A DNA stretch of 64,000 bases. Origin: Lentzea nigeriaca (GTDB lineage: Bacteria > Actinomycetota > Actinomycetes > Mycobacteriales > Pseudonocardiaceae). The position numbers and the translations under genes are program-made. Location: NCBI RefSeq assembly GCF_016907955.1, contig NZ_JAFBCX010000002.1, forward strand, positions 186,001 through 250,000. The letters run 5' to 3'. Below the pieces are notes generated by a model that did no database searches, was not told the DNA's origin, and saw only the letters and a list, made by a program, of their open reading frames with translations. Shown piece by piece: positions 8,411-16,585 of this stretch; position 1 is the first letter of the stretch; each line of letters begins with the position of its first letter.

Positions 8411-9280
8411 ATGGGCAAGATGCCCGACACAGTGAGTACCCAAGACAACGCCGGTCTCCTCGTCCTCGCAGTCGATGACGAGGCTCCCGGCCTGAGCGAG
8501 ATCAAGTTCCTGCTCGAGAGCAGCCCCCACATCCGGCGCGTCCTCACGGCGTTCGACGCCGCCGAGGCACTGCGCATCCTGAGGGGCGACTACGAGCAGG
8601 AGGTCATGGCGAGGACCAAGGCCGGCCTGCCGCCGGTCGACGCGGTGTTCGCCGACATCAACATGCCCGGACTGTCCGGCATGGATCTCGCACGGGTGCT
8701 CAGCGCGTTCCGGTACCCGCCCGCCCTCGTCTTCGTGACTGGTGTGGAGGAACGCGACGCGCTCGTCACGGCGTTCGACGTCGGCGCGCTCGACTTCATC
8801 AACAAGCCGATCAACGAGGAGCGCGTCCTCAAGGCCATCTCCCGGGTCGCGGACCGGGTGGGCCGCACGCCCGCGCCCACGCCGGCCGCGAACGCCGCGC
8901 CGACGGCCCAGAGCGCCGAACCGAGTGACGACGAGGTCATCCCCGTCGAGCTCGGCGGCACCATCAAGCTCGTGCCGCGGGCGTCCGTGCGGTACGTCGA
9001 GGCACAGGGCGACTATGCCCGTCTGCACACCCAGGACGGCAGCCACCTGGTGCGCATCCCGCTCGCCCAGCTCGAGGAACGCTGGGCCAACGCGGGTTTC
9101 GTGCGCATCCACCGGTCGTACCTCGTCGCGCTGCCGTTGGTGAGCGAGCTGCGGATGACGGCCAACGGCTACGCGGTGGTCATCGGCACCGGTGAGAACG
9201 CCAAGGAGCTCCCGGTCAGCCGCCGGCACACCAAGGAGCTCAAGGAACGGATCGTGCGACCGCCGAAGAGCGGCTGGTGA
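8411..9280 (+). CDS. LytTR-family response regulator
   Basis: 289 residues. Receiver domain with acidic pocket VDDE (21-24) and phosphoacceptor Asp82 (VFADINMPGLSG); an Ala/Pro linker (about 155-180); C-terminal LytTR DNA-binding domain (VRYVEAQGDYARLHTQDG ... FVRIHRSYLV). It is the expected partner of the LytS-type kinase 1.4 kb upstream. Its stop overlaps the next gene (GTGA), so it is co-transcribed with a small membrane protein and a symporter, its likely targets. ATG 8411, ATG 8420 or TTG 8408 are all possible starts; none has a strong Shine-Dalgarno. Confidence 0.92.
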   Translation: MGKMPDTVSTQDNAGLLVLAVDDEAPGLSEIKFLLESSPHIRRVLTAFDAAEALRILRGDYEQEVMARTKAGLPPVDAVFADINMPGLSGMDLARVLSAFRYPPALVFVTGVEERDALVTAFDVGALDFINKPINEERVLKAISRVADRVGRTPAPTPAANAAPTAQSAEPSDDEVIPVELGGTIKLVPRASVRYVEAQGDYARLHTQDGSHLVRIPLAQLEERWANAGFVRIHRSYLVALPLVSELRMTANGYAVVIGTGENAKELPVSRRHTKELKERIVRPPKSGW

Positions 9281-9705
9281 GCAGGCACGACGCGGGAAAG
9301 CCCGAGCAGGCCGCCCGCGAGGCCTGGCTCGGTGAGCAGGCCCGCAAACCACGCAGGCGCAGGGTCGTGCTCGCGGACTCGACGAAGTCCCGCGGCAAGG
9401 CGCTGCGCACGATCATCGAGCTGGAGGAGCAGACCAGCGTCGGTGAGAAGCTGGTGCGCGACCTCATCAAGCAGCAGCTCCGTTCCGCGTTCGGGCTCGC
9501 GTTCGCGGTCCTGATCGGAATGTGCCTGCTGCCGATCACCTTCTTCATGTTTCCGCAGATCTCGGACCTGAAGATCCTCGGCATCCCGATCCCGTGGCTC
9601 GTGCTCGGTCTCGCGCCCTTCCCGATCCTCTACGGCGTCGGGTGGATGTTCCGCAGGCAGGCCGAACGGCACGAGCGCGACTTCGTGAACATGGTCGACC
9701 GCTGA
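9277..9705 (+). CDS. Small membrane protein preceding SSS symporter
   Basis: 142 residues: a basic cytoplasmic N-terminal half (KPRRRRVVLADSTKSRGK, then an amphipathic stretch) followed by two membrane helices (about 68-90 and 100-122) and a charged tail. GTG 9277 overlaps the regulator stop by 4 nt, and the symporter starts 2 nt after its own stop. Size, two helices and position match the DUF485/YjcH-type small partners that precede ActP symporters, although the sequence is not a clear DUF485 match. Role inferred as accessory subunit of the following transporter. Confidence 0.8.
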   Translation: MSRHDAGKPEQAAREAWLGEQARKPRRRRVVLADSTKSRGKALRTIIELEEQTSVGEKLVRDLIKQQLRSAFGLAFAVLIGMCLLPITFFMFPQISDLKILGIPIPWLVLGLAPFPILYGVGWMFRRQAERHERDFVNMVDR

Positions 9706-9706
9706 C

Positions 9707-11506
9707 GTGAACGCCACCATCTGGAGCCTCAGCGCCATCGTCGCCGTCGCCGCCGTGACGTTCCTGCTCGGCTACGTCGGCTCGCGCAAGGCCAACACCA
9801 CCCCGGACTTCCTGGTCGCGCGCCGCGCGATTCCCGCCACCCGCAACGCCGCCGCGATCTCCGGTGAGTACCTGTCCGCCGCGTCGTTCCTCGGCGTGGC
9901 GGGGCTCGTCCTCAAGGACGGCATCGACGCGCTCTGGTACCCGATCGGTTTCACCGCCGGATACCTCGCGCTGCTGCTCTTCGTCGCCGCGCCACTGCGC
10001 AGGTCGGGCGCCTACACGTTGCCCGACTTCGCGGAGGCCAGGTTGGGGTCGGTGAACGTGCGGCACTTCAGCACGTTCTTCGTGGTGTGTATCGGGGTGC
10101 TGTACCTGGTGCCTCAGCTGCAGTCCGCGGGTCTGACGCTCACGACGATCACCGGGCTGCCGGCGTGGTTCGGCGGTCTGATCGTCACGGTCATCGTGGT
10201 CATCAACGTGCTGGGCGGCGGCATGCGCGCCATCACGCTGGTGCAGGCCTTCCAGTACTGGGGCAAGCTCTTCGCGATCGCCGCGCCGACGTTCGTGCTG
10301 TTCGTGGTCTTCCTCGCCTCACCGCACCGCGGCACGCAGCCGATCAGCGACGACGGCGTGATCAGGTTCCCGCAGGCCGAGTCGATCACCGTGGCCGAGC
10401 AGGTGATCAAGGTCCGGGTCGACGAGCCGCTCACGTTGAAGGTGCACGGCGAGATCGACGGCAGGGCCGCGAACGGCCCGGTGTTCTGGGGCCGCGGTGT
10501 CTACGAGCTCAGCCCCGGCACGGTCATGGAGTTCCCCGCGGGCAGCCCGGTACCGGTGGTCGAGGGCTCCCCGACGAACAACTACGACTGGACTCGGCCG
10601 CAGACCGGCGGTATCTCCGACCTGCTCAAGACGTACTCGCTGATCTTCGCGACGTTCCTCGGCACGATGGGCCTGCCGCACGTACTGGTGCGCTTCTACA
10701 CCAACCCGGACGGCAAGGCGGCCCGGCGGACAGCGCTGCACGTGCTCTACCTGCTCGGCCTCTTCTACATCTTCCCGACCGTGCTCGGCGTGCTGTCCCG
10801 GCTCTACCTGCCGCAGCTGCTGGTGAACGGGAAGACGGACGCGGCGGTGCTGATGCTGCCGGAGACGATGGTGCCGAACATCGGCGGCCAGATCCTCGGC
10901 GCGATCGTCGCGGCCGGTGCGTTCGCGGCGTTCCTGTCGACCTCCTCCGGCCTCGTGGTGTCGGTCGCCGGCGTGGTCTCGACGGACATCATGCCGGGCA
11001 AGGTTCGTGACTTCCGGTGGGCAACGGTGTTCACCGGACTCGTCGCCATCGGTCTTGCTCTGCTGCTTCCGCGGTCCGACGCGTCACTGACCGTGGCCAT
11101 GTCGTTCGCGCTCGCCGCGTCGACGTTCTGCCCGCTGCTGGTGCTCGGAATCTGGTGGCGCGGCCTCACGTGGGTCGGCGCCGTGTGCGGTCTCGTCGTC
11201 GGCGGCGGCATGGTGATCACCGCTCAGGTGATCAGCGTGGTCAGCTCCTACACCGGCCACTGGGCACCCACCGTCTTCACCCAACCAGCGCTGATCACGG
11301 TTCCGATCGCGTTCATGACCATGATCGTCGTCAGCAAGGCGACCCGCCGACGTGCCCCCGCGGACGTCAACCAGATCCTGCTCAGGCTGCACGCGCCGGA
11401 CCCGCTGGGCTTCATCCGCGACCGCGACATCGCCCGCTTCGGCACCGCCGAGGAGAAGGCCAGGATGGCCGACGACAAGCGCAGGGGAGCTAGTCGAACA
11501 CGCTGA
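9707..11506 (+). CDS. Sodium:solute symporter (SSS family, ActP-like)
   Basis: 599 residues, about 13 predicted membrane helices. The N-terminus has FLVARRAIPATRNAAAISGEYLSAASFLG, the SSS signature shared with cation/acetate symporter ActP; GLPHVLVRFYTNPDGKAARRT is also typical. A soluble insert of about 80 residues (about 205-290, from HRGTQPISDDG to the DWTRPQTG stretch) between helices makes it longer than ActP and is seen in a subgroup of actinobacterial paralogues. Substrate probably a small carboxylate such as acetate, pyruvate or propionate. GTG 9707 is 2 nt after the upstream stop. Confidence 0.9.
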   Translation: MNATIWSLSAIVAVAAVTFLLGYVGSRKANTTPDFLVARRAIPATRNAAAISGEYLSAASFLGVAGLVLKDGIDALWYPIGFTAGYLALLLFVAAPLRRSGAYTLPDFAEARLGSVNVRHFSTFFVVCIGVLYLVPQLQSAGLTLTTITGLPAWFGGLIVTVIVVINVLGGGMRAITLVQAFQYWGKLFAIAAPTFVLFVVFLASPHRGTQPISDDGVIRFPQAESITVAEQVIKVRVDEPLTLKVHGEIDGRAANGPVFWGRGVYELSPGTVMEFPAGSPVPVVEGSPTNNYDWTRPQTGGISDLLKTYSLIFATFLGTMGLPHVLVRFYTNPDGKAARRTALHVLYLLGLFYIFPTVLGVLSRLYLPQLLVNGKTDAAVLMLPETMVPNIGGQILGAIVAAGAFAAFLSTSSGLVVSVAGVVSTDIMPGKVRDFRWATVFTGLVAIGLALLLPRSDASLTVAMSFALAASTFCPLLVLGIWWRGLTWVGAVCGLVVGGGMVITAQVISVVSSYTGHWAPTVFTQPALITVPIAFMTMIVVSKATRRRAPADVNQILLRLHAPDPLGFIRDRDIARFGTAEEKARMADDKRRGASRTR

Positions 11507-11556
11507 GTGTTCACTGTTTCAATTGGGTGAAAATTGGTCACTCGAATCGGTGAACG

Positions 11557-11570
11557 GTGAATCTGGTCAC
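11557..11570. promoter_or_regulatory. Crp-like palindrome upstream of the actP operon
   Basis: GTGAATCTGGTCAC matches the GTGA-N6-TCAC core recognised by Crp/GlxR-type regulators. It lies in a 257-bp gene-free stretch (11507-11763) that also holds several other GTGA/TTCAC half-sites, including a near-copy at 11527-11541 with a 7-nt spacer and TTCAC/GTGAA arms at 11510-11531. Position is about 190 nt before the DUF485 gene. Control of acetate uptake by cAMP receptor proteins is known in other actinobacteria; binding here is inference. Confidence 0.4.
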
Positions 11571-11763
11571 GCAGAGTGCTGTTCGTCTACGGATACTGAC
11601 CGTTCGCCGCATCACCCGACTGCTGGGCGCATGCGGACGAACGGAGCCTTACCTGAGTGACTCAAGTCTCCATACGGTCTCCCCAAGAACAGGACCGCAC
11701 CTGGAGGCGCTACGTGCCCGTCACGTTGCTGACACCTACGACAAGTATCGCGAGGAGGGGACT

Positions 11764-12114
11764 GTGAGCACCGTTGAGCACACCCCGAGCGAGTCGGCCC
11801 CCGATGCGCAGAAGTGGGTCGACGTCCAAGCAAGTGATGACTTCGCCCAGCTGAAGCATCGTCTGCGCAAGTTCGTGTTCCCCGTCTCCGGGCTGTTCCT
11901 CGCGTGGTACCTGCTGTACGTGCTGCTCGCGGACTACGCGCACGGGTTCATGTCGACCAAGGTGATCGGCAACATCAACGTCGGGCTGATCTTCGGCCTG
12001 CTGCAGTTCGTGTCCACGTTCGTGATCACGACGCTCTACGTGCGGCACGCCAACAAGCACCTCGACCCGTTGGCGGAGAAGCTCCGCGGTGAGATCGAGG
12101 GAGACGGCAAGTGA
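11764..12114 (+). CDS. DUF485 membrane protein (YjcH-like)
   Basis: 116 residues. After a hydrophilic N-terminus (STVEHTPSESAPDAQKWVDVQ) come two helices with the DUF485 pattern: LKHRLRKFVFPVSGLFLAWY, then FMSTKVIGNINVGLIFGLLQF ending YVRHANKHLDPLAEKLR. In E. coli the homologue yjcH precedes actP. GTG 11764 is chosen because of a strong GAGGAGGGG just upstream (11751-11760); the frame is open further 5' but without start support. Its stop overlaps the next symporter start (GTGA). Confidence 0.93.
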   Translation: MSTVEHTPSESAPDAQKWVDVQASDDFAQLKHRLRKFVFPVSGLFLAWYLLYVLLADYAHGFMSTKVIGNINVGLIFGLLQFVSTFVITTLYVRHANKHLDPLAEKLRGEIEGDGK

Positions 12115-13703
12115 ACCAGTCCAGCCCGATCCTCAACATCAGCATCTTCGGTGTCTTCGTCCTGATCACGCTGTTCGTGGTCATCAGGGCGAGCCGCAAC
12201 ACCAAGACCGCTGCCGACTACCTCGCCGCCGGCCGCGCCTTCACCGGTCCGCAGAACGGCATCGCGATCGCGGGTGACTACCTGTCCGCCGCGTCGTTCC
12301 TCGGCATCGCGGGCGCGATCGCCATCAACGGCTACGACGGCTTCCTGTACTCGATCGGCTTCCTGGTGGCGTGGCTCGTCGCGCTGCTGCTGGTCGCCGA
12401 GCTGCTGCGCAACACCGGCAAGTACACGATGGGCGACGTGCTGAGCTTCCGGATGCGCCAGCGTCCGGTCCGCGCCGCCGCCGCCACGTCGACGATGGCC
12501 GTCTCGTTCTTCTACCTGCTGGCCCAGATGGCCGGTGCCGGTGGTCTCGTCGCCCTGCTGCTCGGCATCACGGGCACGGGTGGCCAGTCCCTCGTCATCG
12601 CCGTGGTCGGCGCCCTGATGATCGCCTACGTCCTCATCGGCGGCATGAAGGGCACCACCTGGGTGCAGATCATCAAGGCGGTCCTGCTGATCGCGGGCGC
12701 CGCGATCATGACCGTGTGGGTGCTCGGCATCTACAAGCTCAACCTGTCCTCGCTGCTCGGTGCCGCCGTCGAGAACGCTCCCAAGGCGGGCGAGAAGCTG
12801 CTCGGCCCTGGTCTCGCGTACGGCAAGAACGGCACCACGAAGCTCGACTTCCTGTCGCTCGCTCTCGCCCTCGTGCTCGGCACCGCGGGTCTGCCGCACA
12901 TCCTGATGCGCTTCTACACCGTGCCGACGGCGAAGGAAGCCCGTCGTTCAGTCGTGTGGGCCATCTGGTTGATCGGCATCTTCTACCTGTTCACGCTGGT
13001 CCTGGGCTACGGCGCCGGTGCGCTCGTCGGCCCGGACGCGATCAACAAGGCACCCGGCAAGGCCAACTCCGCCGCTCCGCTGCTCGCACTGGAGCTCGGT
13101 GGCCCGATCCTGCTGGGCCTGATCGCGGCGGTCGCGTTCGCGACGATCCTCGCGGTCGTGGCAGGCCTGACGATCACGGCGTCGGCGTCGTTCGCGCACG
13201 ACATCTACGCCAACATCATCAAGAAGGGCAAGGAGGAGGACAAGGACTCCGAGGTCAAGGTCGCCCGCATCACCGCGATCGTGATCGGCCTGGTGTCCAT
13301 CGGGGGCGGCATCATCGCCAACGGCCAGAACATCGCGTTCCTCGTGGCGCTGGCGTTCGCGGTCGCGGCCTCTGCCAACCTGCCGACGATCCTCTACTCG
13401 CTGTTCTGGAAGCGGTTCAACACCTCGGGCGCGCTGTGGAGCATCTACGGCGGTCTGATCGTGACGATCACCCTGATCATCCTGTCGCCTGCCGTCTCGG
13501 GCACGCCGACCTCGATGTTCAAGAACGCCGACTTCGACCTGTTCCCGCTGTCGAACCCCGGCATCGTCTCGATCCCCGTCGCGTTCCTGCTCGGCTACGT
13601 CGGCACGATCCTGTCCAAGGAGAAGGCCGACCCGGTCAAGCAGGCCGAGATGGAGGTCCGCTCCCTCACCGGTGCGGGCGCCGAGAAGGCCATCGCGCAC
13701 TAG
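12111..13703 (+). CDS. actP: Cation/acetate symporter ActP
   Basis: 530 residues, about 13 membrane helices, SSS family. AFTGPQNGIAIAGDYLSAASFLG and GLPHILMRFYTVPTAKEARRS are characteristic; length matches ActP (about 550) without the soluble insert of the paralogue at 9707. It would import acetate or related short monocarboxylates with sodium or protons. Translationally coupled to the DUF485 gene. The operon is followed by a long palindrome that probably ends transcription. Probably under the LytS/LytTR pair and possibly the Crp-like site upstream. Confidence 0.93.
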   Translation: MNQSSPILNISIFGVFVLITLFVVIRASRNTKTAADYLAAGRAFTGPQNGIAIAGDYLSAASFLGIAGAIAINGYDGFLYSIGFLVAWLVALLLVAELLRNTGKYTMGDVLSFRMRQRPVRAAAATSTMAVSFFYLLAQMAGAGGLVALLLGITGTGGQSLVIAVVGALMIAYVLIGGMKGTTWVQIIKAVLLIAGAAIMTVWVLGIYKLNLSSLLGAAVENAPKAGEKLLGPGLAYGKNGTTKLDFLSLALALVLGTAGLPHILMRFYTVPTAKEARRSVVWAIWLIGIFYLFTLVLGYGAGALVGPDAINKAPGKANSAAPLLALELGGPILLGLIAAVAFATILAVVAGLTITASASFAHDIYANIIKKGKEEDKDSEVKVARITAIVIGLVSIGGGIIANGQNIAFLVALAFAVAASANLPTILYSLFWKRFNTSGALWSIYGGLIVTITLIILSPAVSGTPTSMFKNADFDLFPLSNPGIVSIPVAFLLGYVGTILSKEKADPVKQAEMEVRSLTGAGAEKAIAH

Positions 13704-13719
13704 CTCTTCCGCTCTCGAC

Positions 13720-13758
13720 GAAGGGAACCTTCATCCACCGTGGATGAAGGTTCCCTTC
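13720..13758. terminator. 19-bp perfect palindrome after actP
   Basis: Arms 13720-13738 and 13740-13758 are perfect reverse complements (GAAGGGAACCTTCATCCAC on the left), separated by one base; a realistic hairpin loop would open the innermost pairs. Four T follow at 13763-13766. Position 17 nt after the actP stop suggests a factor-independent terminator, though such AAGGGAACCTT palindromes may also be dispersed repeats in this group. Confidence 0.7.
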
Positions 13759-13836
13759 ATCGTTTTCCGGGGTGTGCAACCCTGCTCGGGCTGGGCGCGT
13801 ATTGAACGCGAACGCAGCGAAAGCAGGGGGACCGGA

Positions 13837-14322
13837 GTGCGACGAGACGAAGAGTTCTCGGAGTTCTTCACGAGCAGGTTCGACTGGGCGCGCCGCACGG
13901 CCTACGCGATGTGCGGCGACTGGTCGGAAGCGGAAGAGCTCGCGCAGAACGCATTCGTGAAGGCGTACGCGAAGTGGCCGAGCATCAGGCGCGACACGGC
14001 GGTGGCCTACGTGCGCACCATCGTGACGCGGCTGTTTCTCGACAGCAGGCGCCGTCGTCGCGAGGACCCGGTCGCCGACCTGCCGGAACACGGGGTCGGC
14101 GGCGGTTTCGACGATCCCGACGCCCGGTTGCACGCGGCGTTGCGACAGGTGCCGCCGAAGCAGCGGGCGGCGCTCGTGCTGCGGTTCGTGCACGACCTGT
14201 CGATCGAGCAGACGGCCGCTGAGCTGGGCTGTTCGATCGGCAACGTCAAGAGTCAGACAGCCAGGGGTTTGGCGACGCTCCGCGAGGCGTACGGCGAGCC
14301 GGTCAATTCGGAGTGTGCTTGA
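13837..14322 (+). CDS. SigE-family ECF sigma factor
   Basis: 161 residues, complete two-domain ECF sigma factor: region 2 (EFFTSRFDWARRTAYAMCGDWSEAEELAQNAFVKAY) and region 4 (LRQVPPKQRAALVLRFVHDLSIEQTAAELGCSIGNVKSQTARGL, an HTH). GTG 13837 is preferred, preceded by GGGGG at 13826-13830; the frame is open through the upstream palindrome but that part is not sigma-like. Stop and the next start overlap (TGATG), so the membrane protein that follows is translationally coupled and probably its regulator. Confidence 0.92.
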   Translation: MRRDEEFSEFFTSRFDWARRTAYAMCGDWSEAEELAQNAFVKAYAKWPSIRRDTAVAYVRTIVTRLFLDSRRRRREDPVADLPEHGVGGGFDDPDARLHAALRQVPPKQRAALVLRFVHDLSIEQTAAELGCSIGNVKSQTARGLATLREAYGEPVNSECA

Positions 14323-15212
14323 TGAACATCGAAGACGAGCTGCGCGGAGCTCTCGACGTCTCCGCGCCTCCTCCCACGACGACTTTGGACCACGTGCTCA
14401 AGCGCGGCCGGCGCCGGGTGTTCGCCCGGCGCGCCGGTGCGATGCTCGGTGTGGTGGCGGTGGTCGCCGGCATCGGCATCGGCGCGACGACGCTGAACCA
14501 CGCGGCCCCAGATCGCATGCCCGCGGACCAGCCGAACGAGGCGCCCGCCACCGTGGAGCACGCCGTGGGCTGGCCCCGAGTCAGCACGCCGCCGCAGGTG
14601 CCGCACGGGACGTGGACGCCCACAGTGAGCGCACCAGCGGGCTGGCCCACGCCCACCCTTCCGCTGTGCGACACCAAGGCGCCGTCGATAGCGCGGCACG
14701 TGGAGCTCGGAGGGGAACTGCCGCCCCAGGAGTTCGTCTCCACCTGGCTCGACCAGGCGAGGAAACTCCTACCGGGGTTCACCCTCGGCGACGCGGAGGT
14801 CGAACGGGCGCGAACCGAGTACCGGTTCGACGTGTCGGACTCCCGTGGCACCGGCAGCATCAGGATCTCCGCCGCCAGGTTCGCCGGTACCCCACTGGCG
14901 AACGCGGACGACACGCTGTGGGAGGCCGGCGACTGCGAACCCGCTCGGCGACTTCTCCATCCGAACGGCTCGGTGGCGCAGCTGCACTCGGTGCGGCCGT
15001 ACGTGCCGTACCAGACGCTCACCCAGACACTGGACGTGTTCCGCAAGGACGGCCTGCTGGTGCAACTCGAAATGCACAACTTCGGCAGTCCGTCCTACCA
15101 CGTGAGCGATCCGCGGAACTCGACCAGCGTGCAGCGCGCCGGACGCCCGACCCTGCCGCTGAGCGAAGAGCAGTTCCAGAAGCTCGGGCTGGCCCTCGCG
15201 GAGGTCGGCTAG
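14322..15212 (+). CDS. Membrane protein coupled to sigma factor (putative anti-sigma)
   Basis: 296 residues. A short cytoplasmic N-terminus (MNIEDELRGALDVSAPPPTTT), an Arg-rich stretch, one membrane helix (GAMLGVVAVVAGIGIGATT, about residues 40-60) and an extracytoplasmic domain of about 230 residues with no recognised fold. The layout, coupling to the SigE-type factor (1-nt overlap) and the matching pair at 21006-22346 suggest a regulator that holds or senses for the sigma factor. There is no HxxxCxxC zinc-binding anti-sigma motif, so the mechanism is unknown. ATG 14322; GTG 14313 is an alternative. Confidence 0.8.
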   Translation: MNIEDELRGALDVSAPPPTTTLDHVLKRGRRRVFARRAGAMLGVVAVVAGIGIGATTLNHAAPDRMPADQPNEAPATVEHAVGWPRVSTPPQVPHGTWTPTVSAPAGWPTPTLPLCDTKAPSIARHVELGGELPPQEFVSTWLDQARKLLPGFTLGDAEVERARTEYRFDVSDSRGTGSIRISAARFAGTPLANADDTLWEAGDCEPARRLLHPNGSVAQLHSVRPYVPYQTLTQTLDVFRKDGLLVQLEMHNFGSPSYHVSDPRNSTSVQRAGRPTLPLSEEQFQKLGLALAEVG

Positions 15213-15219
15213 AGGGTGT

Positions 15220-15260
15220 GCCATGCCGGAGGTTCACGTCCGTGCAACCTCCGGCATGGC
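15220..15260. terminator. 15-bp inverted repeat between membrane protein and rhodanese
   Basis: Perfect arms GCCATGCCGGAGGTT (15220-15234) and 15246-15260 around an 11-nt loop, 8 nt after the upstream stop and 13 nt before the rhodanese start. No T-run follows. It probably ends the sigma-factor operon; it could also be a dyad operator for the downstream gene. Confidence 0.55.
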
Positions 15261-15272
15261 AACATCTACGGT

Positions 15273-15611
15273 GTGACTGTTCCAAGCGTGGAGATCGCTG
15301 ACGTTCCCGCCGTGCTGCCGGAAGACGCCGTCCTGCTGGACGTGCGCGAGCAGGACGAGTGGGACGCGGGCCATGCGCCCGGCGCGCTGCACATCCCCAT
15401 GAGCGAGATCGGCGCGCGTCTCGACGAGGTGCCGAACGACGTGCAGCTCTACGTCGTGTGCCGCGCCGGTGGCCGCTCCGCCCGCGTGACCCAGTACCTC
15501 AACGAGAACGGCTGGGAGGCCGTCAACGTCGAGGGTGGCATGCAGCACTGGGACGCCCACGGTCGCCCGCTCGAGGGTGGCGTCGACGGCATGGAACCCG
15601 AGGTCATCTGA
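15273..15611 (+). CDS. Single-domain rhodanese
   Basis: 112 residues, one rhodanese domain: LLDVREQDEWDAGHAPGALHIPMSE at the start and the active-site loop VVCRAGGRSAR with Cys63 as sulfur carrier. Proteins of this size (GlpE/PspE-like) transfer sulfane sulfur in sulfur trafficking or detoxification. GTG 15273 is used since the next residues give a usual start and the upstream frame enters the inverted repeat. The next gene starts 2 nt after its stop, suggesting an operon with the DUF4328 protein. Confidence 0.92.
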   Translation: MTVPSVEIADVPAVLPEDAVLLDVREQDEWDAGHAPGALHIPMSEIGARLDEVPNDVQLYVVCRAGGRSARVTQYLNENGWEAVNVEGGMQHWDAHGRPLEGGVDGMEPEVI

Positions 15612-15613
15612 CC

Positions 15614-16519
15614 GTGCAGCCGTTGCAGCCGATGCGCGTGGACTGGGTGGCGACGCCGCCACCCGGTGCGTACCCGCAGCCCTCGCGCCGGTCGCAGCGG
15701 TTGTCCTACGGCGGACCGCCGAACTACCCGGTCCCGCCGCGCTGGGGTTTCCCGCTGCTGGCGTGGCGCTGGCCGACCGCAGTGCCCGGCACCGTCGAGC
15801 AGGCCGACTCGGTCGACGGCGTGCGCAGGCTCGGCAGGACGGCGCAGAACTCGTTGTGGCTCCTCGGCTTCGTCGCCCTGTGGGGCGCGTTCTCCGAGAT
15901 CTGGCGGTACGTCCTGGTCGCGTTGAGCCGCTTCGGCGCGCTCTCCGCCGGTGTGGTCAGCACGTCGGACGCCATGGTGGTGTCGTCGTCGGCGGTCACG
16001 ATCACCGGCTGTCTGCTGTCGCTGGTGCTCACGCTGCTCTGGGTGCGGCGCGCGCGGAACGTGGCCGCGACCATCGTGGGCTACGGGCCGTCGCGTTCGG
16101 ACCGGGAAGCCCTGATCGGGCTGATCGTGCCCGGCATGAACCTCGTCGTTCCGGGCGCGGTGCTCGCCGAACTCGAACACGCGGTGGCGCACGGGTCCGC
16201 TTCCGAACGGCCCCGGCCGTCGAAGCTCCTGCGGTGGTGGTGGGGCCTCTGGGCAGGTTCGGGGCTGTTGTTCCTGATCACGGTCCTGTGGTCGTTCCGC
16301 AGCAGCACCCAGGCGCTTGCCGACGGGGTGCTGCTGCACGCGTTCAGCGACCTGGTGCTGGCGGGCGTCGCGGTGACGACGGCGCTGGTCATCCGACGGA
16401 TCACCACACTGCTGCTCCCGGTGGACGCCGCGTCGGTGCGGTTGATGCGGGTGCTCGAGGTGAAGGACGCTCCCGAGCCGCCACTGCGGTCGTTCCGCGC
16501 GTCCGGTTCGCCCCGCTGA
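15614..16519 (+). CDS. DUF4328 membrane protein
   Basis: 301 residues. A Pro-rich N-terminal stretch (ATPPPGAYPQPSRRSQ) is followed by about six membrane helices, beginning with LGRTAQNSLWLLGFVALWGAFSEIW; the ARNVAATIVGYGPSRSDREALIGLIVPGMNLVVPG segment and the WWWGLWAGSGLLF helix are typical of DUF4328. Function unknown. GTG 15614 is 2 nt from the rhodanese stop. No catalytic motif visible. Confidence 0.85.
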   Translation: MQPLQPMRVDWVATPPPGAYPQPSRRSQRLSYGGPPNYPVPPRWGFPLLAWRWPTAVPGTVEQADSVDGVRRLGRTAQNSLWLLGFVALWGAFSEIWRYVLVALSRFGALSAGVVSTSDAMVVSSSAVTITGCLLSLVLTLLWVRRARNVAATIVGYGPSRSDREALIGLIVPGMNLVVPGAVLAELEHAVAHGSASERPRPSKLLRWWWGLWAGSGLLFLITVLWSFRSSTQALADGVLLHAFSDLVLAGVAVTTALVIRRITTLLLPVDAASVRLMRVLEVKDAPEPPLRSFRASGSPR

Positions 16520-16585
16520 TCTGTTCAGGCGACGTTCGCCCTCACGGACCTTCCCGGCGTTGTGCGTGAGTGCCAGGTTTGGTGG

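Noticed and set aside
11557..11763. N-terminal extension of the DUF485 protein from GTG 11557
   Set aside because: Extra 69 residues unlike the family, and a strong Shine-Dalgarno precedes GTG 11764.
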